From assembly GCA_920105625.2 (NCBI GenBank), contig OV050030.1:150701488-150765487 (forward strand): a stretch of 64,000 nt of DNA, written 5' to 3'. This document shows positions 19,933-34,408 of the stretch, one piece after another. The first letter of the stretch is position 1; the number at the start of each line of letters is the position of its first letter. This stretch comes from Clusia tigrina. Lineage: Eukaryota; Arthropoda; Insecta; Diptera; Clusiidae. The notes beneath the pieces are model-generated. The model saw nothing but the letters and a program-made list of their open reading frames with translations, did not search any database and had not been told where the DNA came from. Both the position numbers and the translations under genes were made by a program.

Positions 19933-20960
19933 AAGGGTGTTTTTTCAGATGTGTGGTTTCCAATCTGGCAATAGTTTTTTTGGACTTGGTATTTTTGCAG
20001 CTGCTCAGTTTGGTTTGCCATTTCGTAATAAAGAGACTTACCCCTGAACAACGTTTGCAAATCGTGAAAATTTATTACAAAAATATTGGTTCGGTACGCT
20101 GCGTCCTATATTCGCTCGGCATAATCGCCCAGCAGAGTCGGTAATTCGAGCAACTATGGATCTGTTTCGCGCCACGTTTACTCTAGTGAATAATTCGCAT
20201 CCTCAGAGACGCCATACAGAAGACGCTATTGCTGCTTTCGAGCAGAGTATCGAAGAAGACCCGAATGAGTCCATCCGCCATAGCGCGCAACAATTGGAGC
20301 TGTGCCCAACCACTTTATGGAAGATTTTGCGGAAGGATCTTGGTTTTCGGGCTTACAAAATCCAACTCGTGCGAGAATTGAAGCCGAACGACCATTAAGC
20401 GCGTCGCACGTTCGGTGAATGGGCCTAAAACGAGATGGCCACCGATCCCGATTTTCACAAGAAAGTTTTGTTTGGATGGGTACGTTAATAAGCAAAATTG
20501 TCGTAGTTGGAGTGAGGATAATCCAGAAGCCATTGTTGAGACGCCGTTACATCCTCAAAAATTCACTGTTTGGTGTGCTCTATGGGTAGAGTGAATCATT
20601 GGTCCATATTTGTTCAAAAATTAAGCCGGACATACTGTTACAGTTAAGGGGAACGCTATAGTGCCATGATTAATGAATTTTTCGTGCCTGAATTGGAGGA
20701 TGTTGATGTGGACGACCTTTGGTTCCAACAAGATGGCGCTACATGCCATACAGCCAACGAAAACATCAATTTATTGAAGGAAACTTTTGGTGAGTGCATT
20801 ATCTCGCGTCGTGGGCCTGTGGAGTGGCCTCCAAGATCGTGCGATTTAACACCGCTGGACTATTTTTTGTGGGGTTTTGTGAAGTCGCTTGTCTATGCAG
20901 ATAAGCCCGCGACGATTGACGCCTTGGAAGAGAATATTCGGCGCGTTATTGCTGACATAC
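19933..20960 (+). pseudogene. Rosa-type (DD41D) transposase, 3' truncated
   Basis: Starts after TA with AAGGGTGTTTTTTCAG, a plausible inverted-repeat end. Decayed transposase: FEQSIEEDPNESIRHSAQQL and LRKDLGFRAYKIQLVRELKP (helix-turn-helix half), G-Y-V-N-K-Q-N and FTVWCALW before the middle, then an open 3' part with DLWFQQDGATCHTANENINL, PPRSCDLTPLDYFLWGFVKS and [13 protein letters not shown]. From the Asp of Q-Q-D to the Asp of L-T-P-L-D I count 41 intervening residues, which is the rosa subfamily of Tc1/mariner (DD41D) and not mariner (DD34D). The first catalytic Asp region is damaged. The end is replaced at 20961 by a mariner tail. Confidence 0.82.
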
Positions 20961-21992
<1,032 letters not shown>

Positions 21993-23020
21993 GTATGTCA
22001 GCAATAACGCGCCGAATATTCTCTTCCAAGGCGTCAATCGTCGCGGGCTTATCTGCATAGACAAGCGACTTCACAAAACCCCACAAAAAATAGTCCAGCG
22101 GTGTTAAATCGCACGATCTTGGAGGCCACTCCACAGGCCCACGACGCGAGATAATGCACTCACCAAAAGTTTCCTTCAATAAATTGATGTTTTCGTTGGC
22201 TGTATGGCATGTAGCGCCATCTTGTTGGAACCAAAGGTCGTCCACATCAACATCCTCCAATTCAGGCACGAAAAATTCATTAATCATGGCACTATAGCGT
22301 TCCCCTTAACTGTAACAGTATGTCCGGCTTAATTTTTGAACAAATATGGACCAATGATTCACTCTACCCATAGAGCACACCAAACAGTGAATTTTTGAGG
22401 ATGTAACGGCGTCTCAACAATGGCTTCTGGATTATCCTCACTCCAACTACGACAATTTTGCTTATTAACGTACCCATCCAAACAAAACTTTCTTGTGAAA
22501 ATCGGGATCGGTGGCCATCTCGTTTTAGGCCCATTCACCGAACGTGCGACGCGCTTAATGGTCGTTCGGCTTCAATTCTCGCACGAGTTGGATTTTGTAA
22601 GCCCGAAAACCAAGATCCTTCCGCAAAATCTTCCATAAAGTGGTTGGGCACAGCTCCAATTGTTGCGCGCTATGGCGGATGGACTCATTCGGGTCTTCTT
22701 CGATACTCTGCTCGAAAGCAGCAATAGCGTCTTCTGTATGGCGTCTCTGAGGATGCGAATTATTCACTAGAGTAAACGTGGCGCGAAACAGATCCATAGT
22801 TGCTCGAATTACCGACTCTGCTGGGCGATTATGCCGAGCGAATATAAGACGCAGCGTACCGAACCAATATTTTTGTAATAAATTTTCACGATTTGCAAAC
22901 GTTGTTCAGGGGTAAGTCTCTTCATTACGAAATGGCAAACCAAACTGAGCAGCTGCAAAAATACCAAGTCCAAAAAAACTATTGCCAGATTGGAAACCAC
23001 ACATCTGAAAAAACACCCTT
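21993..23020 (-). pseudogene. Rosa-type (DD41D) transposase, right arm
   Basis: Mirror copy of 19933-20960 with the same length (1028 bp) and the same frameshifts, for example the stop after ELKPNDH. The one difference I found is F-V-M-K for F-V-I-K in the 5' part. Same damaged first catalytic region and same fused mariner tail, so it is a duplicate and not an independent insertion. Confidence 0.82.
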
Positions 23021-23022
23021 TA

Positions 23023-23790
<768 letters not shown>

Positions 23791-24557
23791 CTGCCCTCCG
23801 CTTAAACTTGCCCGTCCCGAACATAGTACTGCAACCTTTATAAGGAGATAGCCTCTCTAAATGAACGACTTTCATTTTGCTCCTGACATTTCTCGTCCAC
23901 TGGATGCGGTATCTAACATCGTTCATCCGTTTTATCACCTTATAAGGTCCTTCCCGGTGTGTTTGCAGTTTTGGCGATAATCCACTTTTCCTTTGCGGAT
24001 TATGAAGCATAACTAGTTGCCCTTCCTGAAAACCCTTAGAGTTTACTCGTACATCATATGTCGCTTTCCTTTTATCACTCATCAGTTGCGTACGATTTCT
24101 GCTGTTTCCATGAATTTAATTCAACTGTCCTCGTTTTTTAGGTATACAATTGCTGCATGGAAGTACTGTAGATGACTCTTTAGACCATTCTTTCGCTAGA
24201 TCGTCGGGTACCTTTTTATTAGCTTGTATCTTGCTTTTCGTGACTCGCGGTTGCCTCTCACAGTTTACAATTGCTGAAATTCTCTGGCACCTTACCTTCT
24301 TTTTCGCCATGGTTTCAGCGGTATTTGAAATATTCACTACTTTTTCTGGTACGATTCGGCTCTTATGCTTCCCAACATCTCCGCCCATTTTGGCCCGTAT
24401 AACTTGGGTGCGATTTTTGTCCGTCGCGATACAATGGCTTGTTTAACAACTCCATACTTATCATCACCTATAAATAACGGTATTTCGGTGTTCGCATATT
24501 TCAGTACTCGGCTTTTAAAATCTAGTGTGAATCCATTCCGAATCATGAAATCCACAC

Positions 24558-25199
24558 CTAAGATTCATCCACAATATCCGCAACTATCAACTCGTGCTTC
24601 AGTGTTGTTGTGCCGATAGTGATTTTCCGTGTAACTTTTCCAAGTACCGGTGCATCATCTCCAGTTGCCGTACGCAAACTTATTTCCTGAAGCGGCTCGA
24701 TTCCCCGAACGAGTTCCCTTCTGATTATGGAATGTGATGCCCCCGTATCCAATGTTACCACAACTTTTCTTCCGCTTATTACACTGTTGACAGTTAGGCT
24801 GTTATTTTTCCGCGCCATCTGAGAAACGAAGATTCTTGGGCCATCAGTTGTGGGAGTCCGTTCATTTCCCGGCTTGACAATCTTTTCCGATTCCCTAATT
24901 CGGACTTTGTCTTGCTTTGGCAATCTTACCGGAGCGTGTGTTGCATAACGTTTCCATCTCAACTGACAATCACGAGCCATGTGCCCCACATCACCGCAGG
25001 TAAAGCATTTGCCCGTGAAACTTTGTCTGTTCTCGACAATTATCTGACGGGCTGTGCATTCTGACCGACACACCAATGCTGCTGTCTCTGATAACAAAGC
25101 GCTAGCTACTGTCTCCATATATGTAGCTTTCGGATTAGTTAACGCAGAACGCTTTATCTCCGCATCGCGAATGCCATATACGAAAGTGTCATCATACAC
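24558..25199 (-). pseudogene. Gypsy zinc knuckle and protease, right arm
   Basis: Mirror of 17782-18423 with zinc knuckle CFTCGDVGHMARDC and protease VVTLDTGASHS. One residue differs (Leu for Phe before I-V-A-D). The same one-base deletion ends the frame. Confidence 0.9.
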
Positions 25200-26255
25200 C
25201 TCTCAGTGATCTCTCCTGGGTAGGCAAGATGAGCCAACAGTTCCACTTCCGCCGCAAACTGTTGAAGAGACTCACCACTCTTTTGTACACGTGTTCGTAG
25301 CTCTACTTGGTACATCTGCTTCCGGTGTTCACTACCATACTTGCGCTGAACGGCATTCATCAAGCTTTCATAGCAGTCTCGCTCACTTTCTGAGATGGTT
25401 TGAAGCACATCAGCGGCAGCACCTTTCAATGAAACGGTTAATGCAGCCACTTTTTCGCGAGCACTCCAACCATTTGTGTTAGCGGTAGTCTCAAACTGCA
25501 TTCTGAAGACGCTAAACGTCGTGGTTCCATCATAGGTAGGAGGCTTCAGTTTTATTGAAGTTAAGGCTGGCATAGGCAATGCATCTTCCTGTAGTAGGTG
25601 AATTCTTTGCTCTATTTGTTGCTTAAATTCGCTCTGCTTTTGTACTACCGTTCTTTCGAACGATTCTTGCCGTGTCTCAATTTCACAAACCTTCCTGTCT
25701 ACCACCTCGGACATTTCTTTCATCTGCTGTGAGTTCTGTTCCGCTAGTAGAGCAAGACGTATTTCACTCTGCTGTAACTGTTCTTTGACTCTTTTCAACG
25801 TCCTGTTTGACGGATCCGACACTCTTTTCGACGGATGCAACACTCTTTTCGACGGATGCAACACTCTTTTCGACGGATGCAACACTCTTTTCGACGGATT
25901 CAGCATTTTGTTGTAACTGCTGCTGCATTATCTCATCTATCTGCTGCATCCTCTCATCGGCTGCGTGATAATTTTGTTGTGACTGCTGCTGCATATCCTG
26001 TTTGAAGGATTGTATTATCCCGATGAGTACACTCATGTCAAAGTTACCCGTGTTAGTTTCTTGCGTTGTTTCTTCGTGTCGAGATGTCGTTGGCTCTTCA
26101 CATTGGAATTCATGCTCATCGACATCTATACCCTGTTCCTCTAAAGCGCTTCTTAATCGCACCTGTAGCTCCGCTTTAAGCCCTTGTGTTTGCAAATTTA
26201 AACGCTCAAGCTCATTCTTGAGCTGCTCCAATCTCAGCTTTTCAAATTTAACCAT
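25154..26255 (-). pseudogene. Gypsy Gag, right arm
   Basis: Mirror of 16726-17827 in the same two frames, including the four S-V-E-K-S-V-A heptads. Differs by Asn for Lys in LEQLKNELERL. Confidence 0.9.
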
Positions 26256-26294
26256 TGTTTATTACAGATACACAATCCCACTTCTAACACCAAT

Positions 26295-26882
26295 TGTTAC
26301 GAAATTGCCCTCTTGACAATTTACTCTGCTACAAAATTGCCCTCCTGACAATTCCTCTAACTCTCTGTACTCGGACTCGTACCACTGGATTGTATAGTAA
26401 TCAAACAATCGCTGGTTAAATTAAAATAATTAGCTTTATTTAATTATTGCTATTTACACATTTAATATTAGGCTTAAAGTTTACTTAGTTATTATTTGCA
26501 CTTTATTTCACAAACCATTAGTCACTTTATTTACTAATGAATTTCATCACTTTACACAATTACAAATACTGCTGCTTTGATTATAATGCTAGATGCACAC
26601 ACTGTTACGGTCTCTGATCTACTGCCTTCGACTTTGAACAGTCTTGTCGCTTTTATAGTTTTCGAATGGTTGGTGTAGAAACTTCCACGCTATTCTCGTA
26701 TTTTCTAGAAGTTTCTATCCACTTTGACAGAAGTCGAGAATATTATTTTTAATATTACCGACAGATGGTTCTTGAATAAGCTTTTATTCGAATAGTTCGC
26801 ATCTTGACTCACAGGGAGCATTCATTCTCCAGATGGGATCCTGAAAGTATGCAATCCCTTTTCACTGAGCTATCACGTTTCA
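26295..26882 (-). repeat. Gypsy 5' LTR, right arm
   Basis: 588 bp, mirror of 16099-16686, with one base difference (GTGTAAAGTG against GTGTAATGTG). Confidence 0.92.
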
Positions 26883-26920
26883 ATATATATATATTTATTT
26901 ATATATACAAGTATATACTC

Positions 26921-27008
<88 letters not shown>
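26883..27008. repeat. (AT)n microsatellite, right arm
   Basis: Mirror of 15966-16098, about 9 bp shorter. Confidence 0.95.
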
Positions 27009-27009
27009 G

Positions 27010-27114
27010 GTTCTTGCTTCGCCAGAATATTTACTTAAATTGGGAGGATACAGAGAAGATTAGCATAGCCCCTACGCAAGTATGGGACGCAAAATCGTGA
27101 AGCGTTCCACATTT
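27010..27114 (+). pseudogene. U6 snRNA pseudogene, right arm
   Basis: Mirror copy of 15857-15961, here on the plus strand and identical over 105 nt. It is followed by the inverted LINE 5' UTR and the first codons of ORF1 (27298-27340). Confidence 0.9.
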
Positions 27115-27340
27115 AAAAAAAAAAATTTTTTAATTCTTTCTACTTCGCTTTTCCTGTCAAACAGTTCGATAATCGGAAAAAATCAAACAAATTAAAGTTT
27201 ATATTCTTTTAGTTTTTCTAATTTTGTAGTTTCTAATATTTTTTAATCGGAAAATAATAAGTTCAATCTATTAAAAATAGGGAATAGTGCAACGCAATGA
27301 ATGGGGATCACCCCCCCAATCAAAATAGGTTTATAGACCT

Positions 27341-28482
<1,142 letters not shown>

Positions 28483-28665
28483 GTGGAGACATCGACAAAA
28501 GTAGATATCCAAAAATGTAGTGAAAAAGGGGAAAAATATATACACCACAAAGTCTCAACAAATTGTACCTTCGAGCCGGATGCAGGTAGGTGGGTAGGTA
28601 GGCAGGTAAGGCAGCCGCCCGAAGGGCGCACTTAGACGAACATTGACCAATTGTGATACCGCATG
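28483..28665 (-). other. Loa-type LINE A 3' UTR and tail
   Basis: Non-coding, after the ORF2 stop. On the minus strand it includes CCTGCCTACCTACCCACCTA (28585-28612 region), a (CCTA)-like tail comparable to those of LINEs B and C. Confidence 0.6.
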
Positions 28666-29500
28666 AGACATCAGGCTCCATCCCTTTCAAAGCTAAAGCC
28701 ATTTGGAGCTTTTTCTGAAGCAGTTGATGGAGCTAATCTTTTTTTTGAGATATTTCCCAAAGAGTCCAGAAAGTTGTCGCCTAGGAAAGTGCGCCTCCTT
28801 CTGGACAGCGCTGGACACGGACCATTGCGAACCAACAGGTGTGCAATGGTCTCTTCCTCTTCCTAGTCCATGCAACTCCTCTAGAACTCGCTAGAAGCAA
28901 TCCCCAGCCTACACCCGTGTGTTCCTAGATTCCAGTGTCTCGTTAGGATGCTAATCACGGAACCTATGCTCTGTCTATTTAGAGCCACTAGGTCCTTAGA
29001 GCGCTTTACATTTATCTCTGGCCAGGTTTGTCCAGCTATTTTACATCCTGAAAATTCAGACCAGCACCTGCCAAATGTGCCTAAGAATATTGTATTTACT
29101 TATAGCTTACATGTGGTTCAATCGGTACGGTAGTACCCTCAAAGGCAAGTTCATCCGCCTTGCAGTTCCCTGGTATATCTCTGTGACCGGGAACCCAGCA
29201 CAGATGCACATGGTTCTGCTTAGCTATCTCATCTAAAGATTTGCGGCAGCTCTTGACGGTTTTTGAGGTGATAATAGCCGAATCCAGGGAGCGCAAAGCT
29301 ACTTTGCTGTCGGATAGAATGCAAATATCATGTCCAAAAACATTATTATTCCTTAGCCAAGACAGTGCTGCCTCTATAGCCGCGACCTCTGTCTGAAAAC
29401 CACTCCAGTGGTCTGGAATCCTAAACATCATCCGCATACGCAAAATTCCAGAGTAGGGGTGAAATAACTGCACCTTGAGGTAAGCCTCTGCACACAGACT
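28666..29500 (-). pseudogene. LINE A ORF2: palm remnant, RNase H, C-terminus
   Basis: At 29500-29425 the palm motif R-G-L-P-Q-G-A-V-I-S-P-L-L-W is joined within a few codons to Y-A-D-D (29438-29427), then shifts straight into RNase H. The region normally between these RT motifs and after Y-A-D-D is therefore deleted. RNase H shows FQTEVAAIEAALSWL, ICILSDSKVALRSL and LCWVPGHRDIPGNCKADELA, that is Glu, Asp and the last Asp. The C-terminal tail has ETIAHLLVRNGPCPALSRRR. Together with ORF1 at 31-32 kb this is a Loa-type LINE with RNase H. Confidence 0.85.
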
Positions 29501-30192
29501 TCTTGGCCGACGCCGTCCCGCCTACTAAGCATATTTTCAATCCGCTTACTAATTATGGGTTCCACTAGGGAGAACACCTTGTTATGCAGGGATCACTCAA
29601 CACTAGAGACTAAGGAGTGTAAAGTGGTTTTAACGGATTTACCCTTGAAGTAGGCATGCTGGAAGACTGACAGCTTCTGTCTGTCTATAGTGAGGTTCAG
29701 ATGATTGAGTAACAACCTTTCCAGGATTTTCAGACAGAAGGAGGACAGACTAATGGGCCTTAAGTCCCCTGGAGTTGTGTGCGAGCTTTTGCCGGCCCTG
29801 GGTATAAAAATTAACCCCACATGCTTCCATGAGTCTGGAATATATGCTAAGTCAAAACAACTTTTGTAGATATTTTGCAGCCACTCTATTATAAGATTCT
29901 CTGACTGCTGAATTTCAATTAGACCTACACCATCTGGGCCAGATACTTTAAATGGTTTGACCCATTGCAATCTTGGCTTCGTGATTATGTCTGAGTTGAC
30001 TTCGACTGCATTCGCGCTGAATTTCGTTCTCCGTGGAATGGTGCTCGAGCAACCAGGGAAGTGAGTCTCTAGAAGAAGCTCTAGAGTCTCATTACTACTT
30101 GAAGTCCAAGGTCTCACTCCGAAGGTAACCATGTACTTTTGGAGCAGTTGATAGGATCTGCCTTAACCTGGACGTCTCAGAGATATCTTTTA
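29501..30192 (-). pseudogene. LINE A ORF2: reverse transcriptase fingers
   Basis: An open frame (30132-29593) with KPFKVSGPDGVGLIEIQQSE, PDSWKHVGLIFIPRAGKS, DLRPISLSSFCLKILERLLL and FQHAYFKGKSVKTTLHSLVS, the fingers/early palm of a LINE RT. The first catalytic Asp motif should follow but is missing; the next readable palm motif is P-Q-G-A at about 29490. An internal deletion is the likely cause. Confidence 0.9.
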
Positions 30193-31074
30193 CGTCACCG
30201 CAAAAGTTTCTCCACTATTTTCTTTGTTGCTTCCTCAGCTTACTTTTGAAGGCTCTGAGTGCTGCCCTTTATAAAGCCAGCCTGCAGTACCTCTAAATTT
30301 CTTTGCGGTGTTGAAAAAAACTGAGGGGGCAATAGACCAGTAGAGCCTTATTAAGAGCATCCGTTAGAACCTCCACAGTTCTATCAATTTGAGCACAAGT
30401 GCTTGTGCTTGTGATTGTAGGGTTCTGAAATAGCAGTCTAGCTTCAGTTACCTTGTAGAGGCCCCAGTTTGCCTTTCTGACTTTTCCAAAAGCCTTAGGG
30501 CTGGGTAGACTATCTAGAAGATCAAACAGAATTAACCTATGATCCGACAAGGAGTGTTCCTCTAAAACTCTCCAATTTGAGATCCGGTCAAAAATTGATT
30601 CGGAGGCAAAGGTTATGTCAAGGACTTCTTGCCTATTAGCAGTAATGAAAATGGGTTCTGACCCCTTATTACATATAAGAAGGTTAGTCGTTACAATATA
30701 TTCATATAATGACTCACCGCATTTGCATCCACAACAAGTTTCTGTAGGTTGGCTTCCGGAACGATTTCATGGTCTTGCCCCATATAGCTCGAGACCAGCC
30801 AGTATCGCCCTTGCCAGTTTCCAGGCCGATGGCCGTAATTGGGGAGAATAAATGAGCTCACATTATTCCTAATGAGGATACCAGACCTAGGCCTTCCTTC
30901 ACTTACGGTATACAAAAAGCTGTAATTATCAGTCCTGAGACCACAGACCAAGTCGCCGTATGTCCAGGGTTATTGGATCAGGACAACGTCTACTCCGCCT
31001 TTTGCAAGATGCAGCCGAAAGCTGGCAGACGCAGCCTTCGAGTGATGGAGGTTAAGCTGAACTACTCGTAGCAT
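30193..31074 (-). pseudogene. LINE A ORF2 start: AP endonuclease and linker
   Basis: ORF2 starts at the ATG at 31074: M-L-R-V-V-Q-L-N-L-H-H-S-K, the first endonuclease strand with catalytic Asn, and D-V-V-L-I-Q-stop-P-W where the catalytic Glu of Q-E-P-W has become a stop codon. It continues with GRPRSGILIRNNVSSFILPN. The linker (30550-30293) carries SDHRLILFDLLDS with the catalytic His. The ATG is 23 nt upstream of the ORF1 stop (31052), so the ORFs overlap as in LINEs B and C. Confidence 0.87.
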
Positions 31075-32210
31075 CTGAACTATTAGTAGCGCTGGTCAAT
31101 TCCACCACCGTGACATCAGCCTCAAACTCCTCCGAGTCTGAATCCAGAAGGCCTTCCTCCTCACTGAATGTGGTTGTTCCTAGGAGACTCTCCAAACCCC
31201 GCACAGTTGACATAGAGTTACTGCGTTTCGGGTGCATGGCGGAGTCCTCAGCAGCAGTAGGCTTAGAAGTTACCCCTAAAGGATTCACTTCCACTTGGTC
31301 CATATCAGACGGTTGCCCGTCCTTTTTATGGACTTCGTGGCTTGTGGATGAGAAGCCATAGCCCACGGCCCAATTGCATTCAGACAAAGTCGCCAGAGAT
31401 TCGGCATTCACCACAAGGGTTACTGACCTGGAATCCCCTCTTGGTTCCTCTACCTTAGACACCTTCCAATTTTTAGTCGGGAGCTGCTAGTTGCTCAACC
31501 TAAAGATCGCCAAGGTAGCTTCAGGATCAGACGGTTCGGCTGGGATCCTAGCGCGTGCCCTAGTTCTATTAGGTATCAGCTCCCTAAATACGACTTTGAG
31601 CCTTGCGCCTGGCCATTCTTCACCTATCCTGGAGATCGCAATCTTATAGGTTGACTGACCTTGGATCCGCGCAGCTTCACGTGGCCCTGATGCCATCCGC
31701 TGTCGCGAAAAGAGGGAAAACCACCTGGGAATTCCTTCATAAGCTGGAGGTAGAGCATTGAAAGACCGACATCTACCTTTTTCCTGCACTCAGGAAAGAT
31801 ACATCCGGGTCAGTGCGATCTATTGCAGCCATCACCTGGTGTCCTTTCAGCACTTCGCTGAAGAACATCGTGGTGACAGTACCGCGCTTTTTCAATTTTT
31901 TTGGGTCCGAGTGGGTGGTCTCCTCCAGGGACCGTTGACGTTTAGAAGCCTGCTGTGTTGGAGCTTCAGACTCCTTCACGACTTTCGTCGCCCACTCAAG
32001 GGAAGCCTTCTGCTTCACCCTCTTCTCCTTCTCTGGAATTCGCGACAAGGGTTCCACCGTCCGGAGAGTAGCCCTTTTCTCTTTGTAGAACCTCTTGGTT
32101 CTCAGAATAGCAACACTACCGTAGCACGTGGCATTGCTCGTGCCAGGCTCGTCGTCCTTAGCTGCAATAGCCGCCGCAGGGTGCGCGGGGGATTTTGAAT
32201 TTTCATTCAA
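31052..32210 (-). pseudogene. LINE A ORF1
   Basis: Three frames in series. The N-terminal part (32210-31773) is Lys/Arg/Glu-rich and starts MNENSKSPAHPAAA, ending with VMAAIDRTDPDVSFLSAGKR, matching the A-I-I-D-R-V-D-P-D-G block of LINE B ORF1. A middle part lies at 31789-31487. An acidic C-terminal part (31462-31052) ends near the start of ORF2. It is a Loa-type ORF1, presumed to bind the element's RNA. Frameshifts lie near 31780 and 31470. Confidence 0.78.
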
Positions 32211-32657
32211 ATTAGCGTTTAAGGACCGCTCGTCATTTTTTTTTGTTTTTTGTTTTGTCCATCTGGTTCATACGGCCACCCGCTCGACAGGATCAAGCTA
32301 AGGCATCCAAAAATTGGAACGGATTGGTCAACTGTGGCAGTGCCCCGTATACAGCAAGGCCACCGCTGCTACCTAAGGCGGCGTGGTATCAGGAACGGGA
32401 GATCCGTTAAAATATAGCCTACTTTAGCTCTTGGCTGCAATGTAATATCCAATGGGCACGATTCCAAGAACACTCTGGATTAGGACAGTTCTTCGTTGGA
32501 TTACTCCGCATTAGTCAGTCCGGCTAGGGTAATCCAATATGCGCCGAAACTCCGTCATCCCAACCCATTGCGTCATTGCAATAATTTATGCCTTCGTACC
32601 CCGACAAGGTGCCTGCGCTTCACGAAGGTGACTGTTTATCGAACCGGACAGGAACAG
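32211..32657 (-). other. LINE A 5' UTR
   Basis: GC-rich non-coding DNA between the ORF1 start and the tail of LINE B. It presumably holds LINE A's internal promoter. No ORF of note. Confidence 0.5.
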
Positions 32658-32690
32658 GTAGGTTAAGTTAGGTTGGGAAGGCGTGTGCGG
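32658..32690 (-). repeat. LINE B 3' tail (CCTAA-like)
   Basis: On the minus strand CCCAACCTAACTTAACCTAC, a short run of (AACCT)-like units after LINE B's 3' UTR, comparable to GGTTAACCTAACCTAACC at the end of LINE C (48641-48658). Confidence 0.65.
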
Positions 32691-33281
32691 ATATGAAGTA
32701 TCCGCTCTTCCACTCGGAGACAACTATGTCCATTGTGACTGCCTTCAAAAATGCCAGGAGGAGGCATACTAGTCCTTACCCTCGATTTCCATAAACTTTA
32801 GAAGTTCCATCCCTATTAAACCATTTGGTTTTCCAGATGAAAGTGAGAAGATCCGATAAATCCACCTTCGTTATATCTGTCAAACTTGTGAAGAAGCGCG
32901 ACCCCAAACATTGAAGTCGTTTCAACTGTAGTCTTGGACATTGCCATAAAAAGTGATGAATCGACTCTGTCTTTTCTTCATCTGTTGAAGCATTGGTGCG
33001 ATAATACAATGCCCCGTAATGACCCCCGGAAGCTCCCTTACTGCAGGTTTGCTGAGCCTTAAGAAAACCATCGTTCTCTTTATGTCTAACCCAGGCCAGA
33101 AGGCCCTTGAAGCCTTAACAGTTCACATATCGGGATTTCTATTGAGGTATCTGCTTCGATAATGTCCACCTCCCTACATCACTACTGAACATTGGACATA
33201 GCGATATAGAAGAGAATGAATTAGCGGACTAGATGGCCCCCCTTCTGCTTCGATAATGTCCACCTCAGAGGGAGGTGGATA
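32691..33281 (-). pseudogene. LINE B ORF2 C-terminus with local rearrangement
   Basis: 33009-32776 encodes the C-terminal tail TESIHHFLWQCPRLQLKRLQ with C-L-G-S-R-F-F, equivalent to LEHLLCICPALSKTRLKCLG in LINE C. 33148-33281 is scrambled by a 47-bp inverted repeat (33175-33221 against 33284-33330) and a direct repeat of TGCTTCGATAATGTCCACCT, so the end of RNase H with its last catalytic Asp is lost here. Confidence 0.8.
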
Positions 33282-33755
33282 TTATTCATTCTCTTCTATA
33301 TCGCTATGTCCAATGTTCAGTAGTGATGTACGACATTTCATTACCAGCTTCGATTTAACTGTCTTGGATTTTATTGCCTTAAGCGCCGCCTGACTATCCA
33401 CAAAGATAGTGATATTCGAATGTCGAATTGTACCACTTTGTATCAGTCCGGCCGATTTCTCAATTGCAGAGACTTCGGCCTGAAAGACGCTGCATGCGTC
33501 AAGCAACCTATATGACTGTCTTGCCTGCAAGCCTTCCGAGAAGACACCCACCCCCGTTCCATCCTCCATCTTTGAGCCGTCAGTGTAGATGGTAGTGTCA
33601 GAATTACGCGTCACAGGGCCTGACTCCCAGTCTTCCCTGGTTGGATAGAGAGTTGGAATTCTAGCTGTAAAGTCCATAGTAGAAGTCATGTAGTCTGTAG
33701 CCGTTTCTAAATCGGCCGTAACTAACCTTTGACCCTTCCGTCTTATTTCCCTCAA
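33282..33755 (-). pseudogene. LINE B RNase H
   Basis: An open frame of 157 residues: TTIYTDGSKMEDGTGVGVFS with the first catalytic Asp, VFQAEVSAIEKSAGLIQSG with the Glu, and ITIFVDSQAALKAIKSK with the second Asp. The fourth (the H-x-G-I-x-G-N-E-x-A-D block) is cut off by the inverted repeat at 33284-33330. Close relative of the LINE C RNase H. Confidence 0.92.
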
Positions 33756-33785
33756 AATTGTACAGTGTCCATAGTTGGCAGATTT

Positions 33786-34408
33786 CTACGTGTTGCACTC
33801 CCTTAGTCTGAGAGCACACTTGGCGGCACAGCCCTGAATGAACACTCCTAGCGGTAAGAGGTGAAATAATATGCTTAAGCCTTCTTGAGGCGAGCTGCTT
33901 ACAGTCCCTGAGACTCCCAGGATAGCAAGTCTTTGTACATTTTCAATACGGGTTTGATTAAATTTCCTTTCCAACGCCTTCCACCAGACGATGAACCTGT
34001 AGATTAAAATTGGTCTTATGATTGTTGGTGTACATCCCATATACGATGTACGGTGACAGTCCCCATTTTTTTCCCAAAGATCCCTTTACAGGTATAGTAT
34101 GCAGCCAAACCCTTCTTTCTACTGTCCTCAATAGTCCTTCTCCAATTTAACTTGGAGTCCAAAATGAAACCCAAGTATCTTGCTTCTGAAGAGAGATTCA
34201 ACGTTAGCTTACCTAACTTTGGCAAAGAGAACTCAGGGATTTTTGTTTTCCTGGTGAACAAAACTTGCTTCGTCTTTGTAAGGTTAACTCCTAAGCCGTT
34301 GCGCTCAGCCCATCCGGAAATCTCGCTCCATGTCACTATGAATTCCTTAACACCGTGATCTCTCAGCGCCTTACAGATCGCCTCTGTATTTACATTGTTG
34401 AAGTGCAT
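33786..34408 (-). pseudogene. LINE B reverse transcriptase, thumb and C-terminal part
   Basis: 34408-34016: the first palm motif remnant A/M-H-F-N-N-V-N-T-E-A-I-C is followed by the deletion of all palm motifs including Y-A-D-D, jumping to ISGWAERNGLGVNLTKTKQV and EARYLGFILDSKLNWRRTIE. 34040-33786 continues with RPILIYRFIVWWKALERKFN and NVQRLAILGVSGTVSSSPQE. RT activity is impossible without the palm. Confidence 0.9.
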
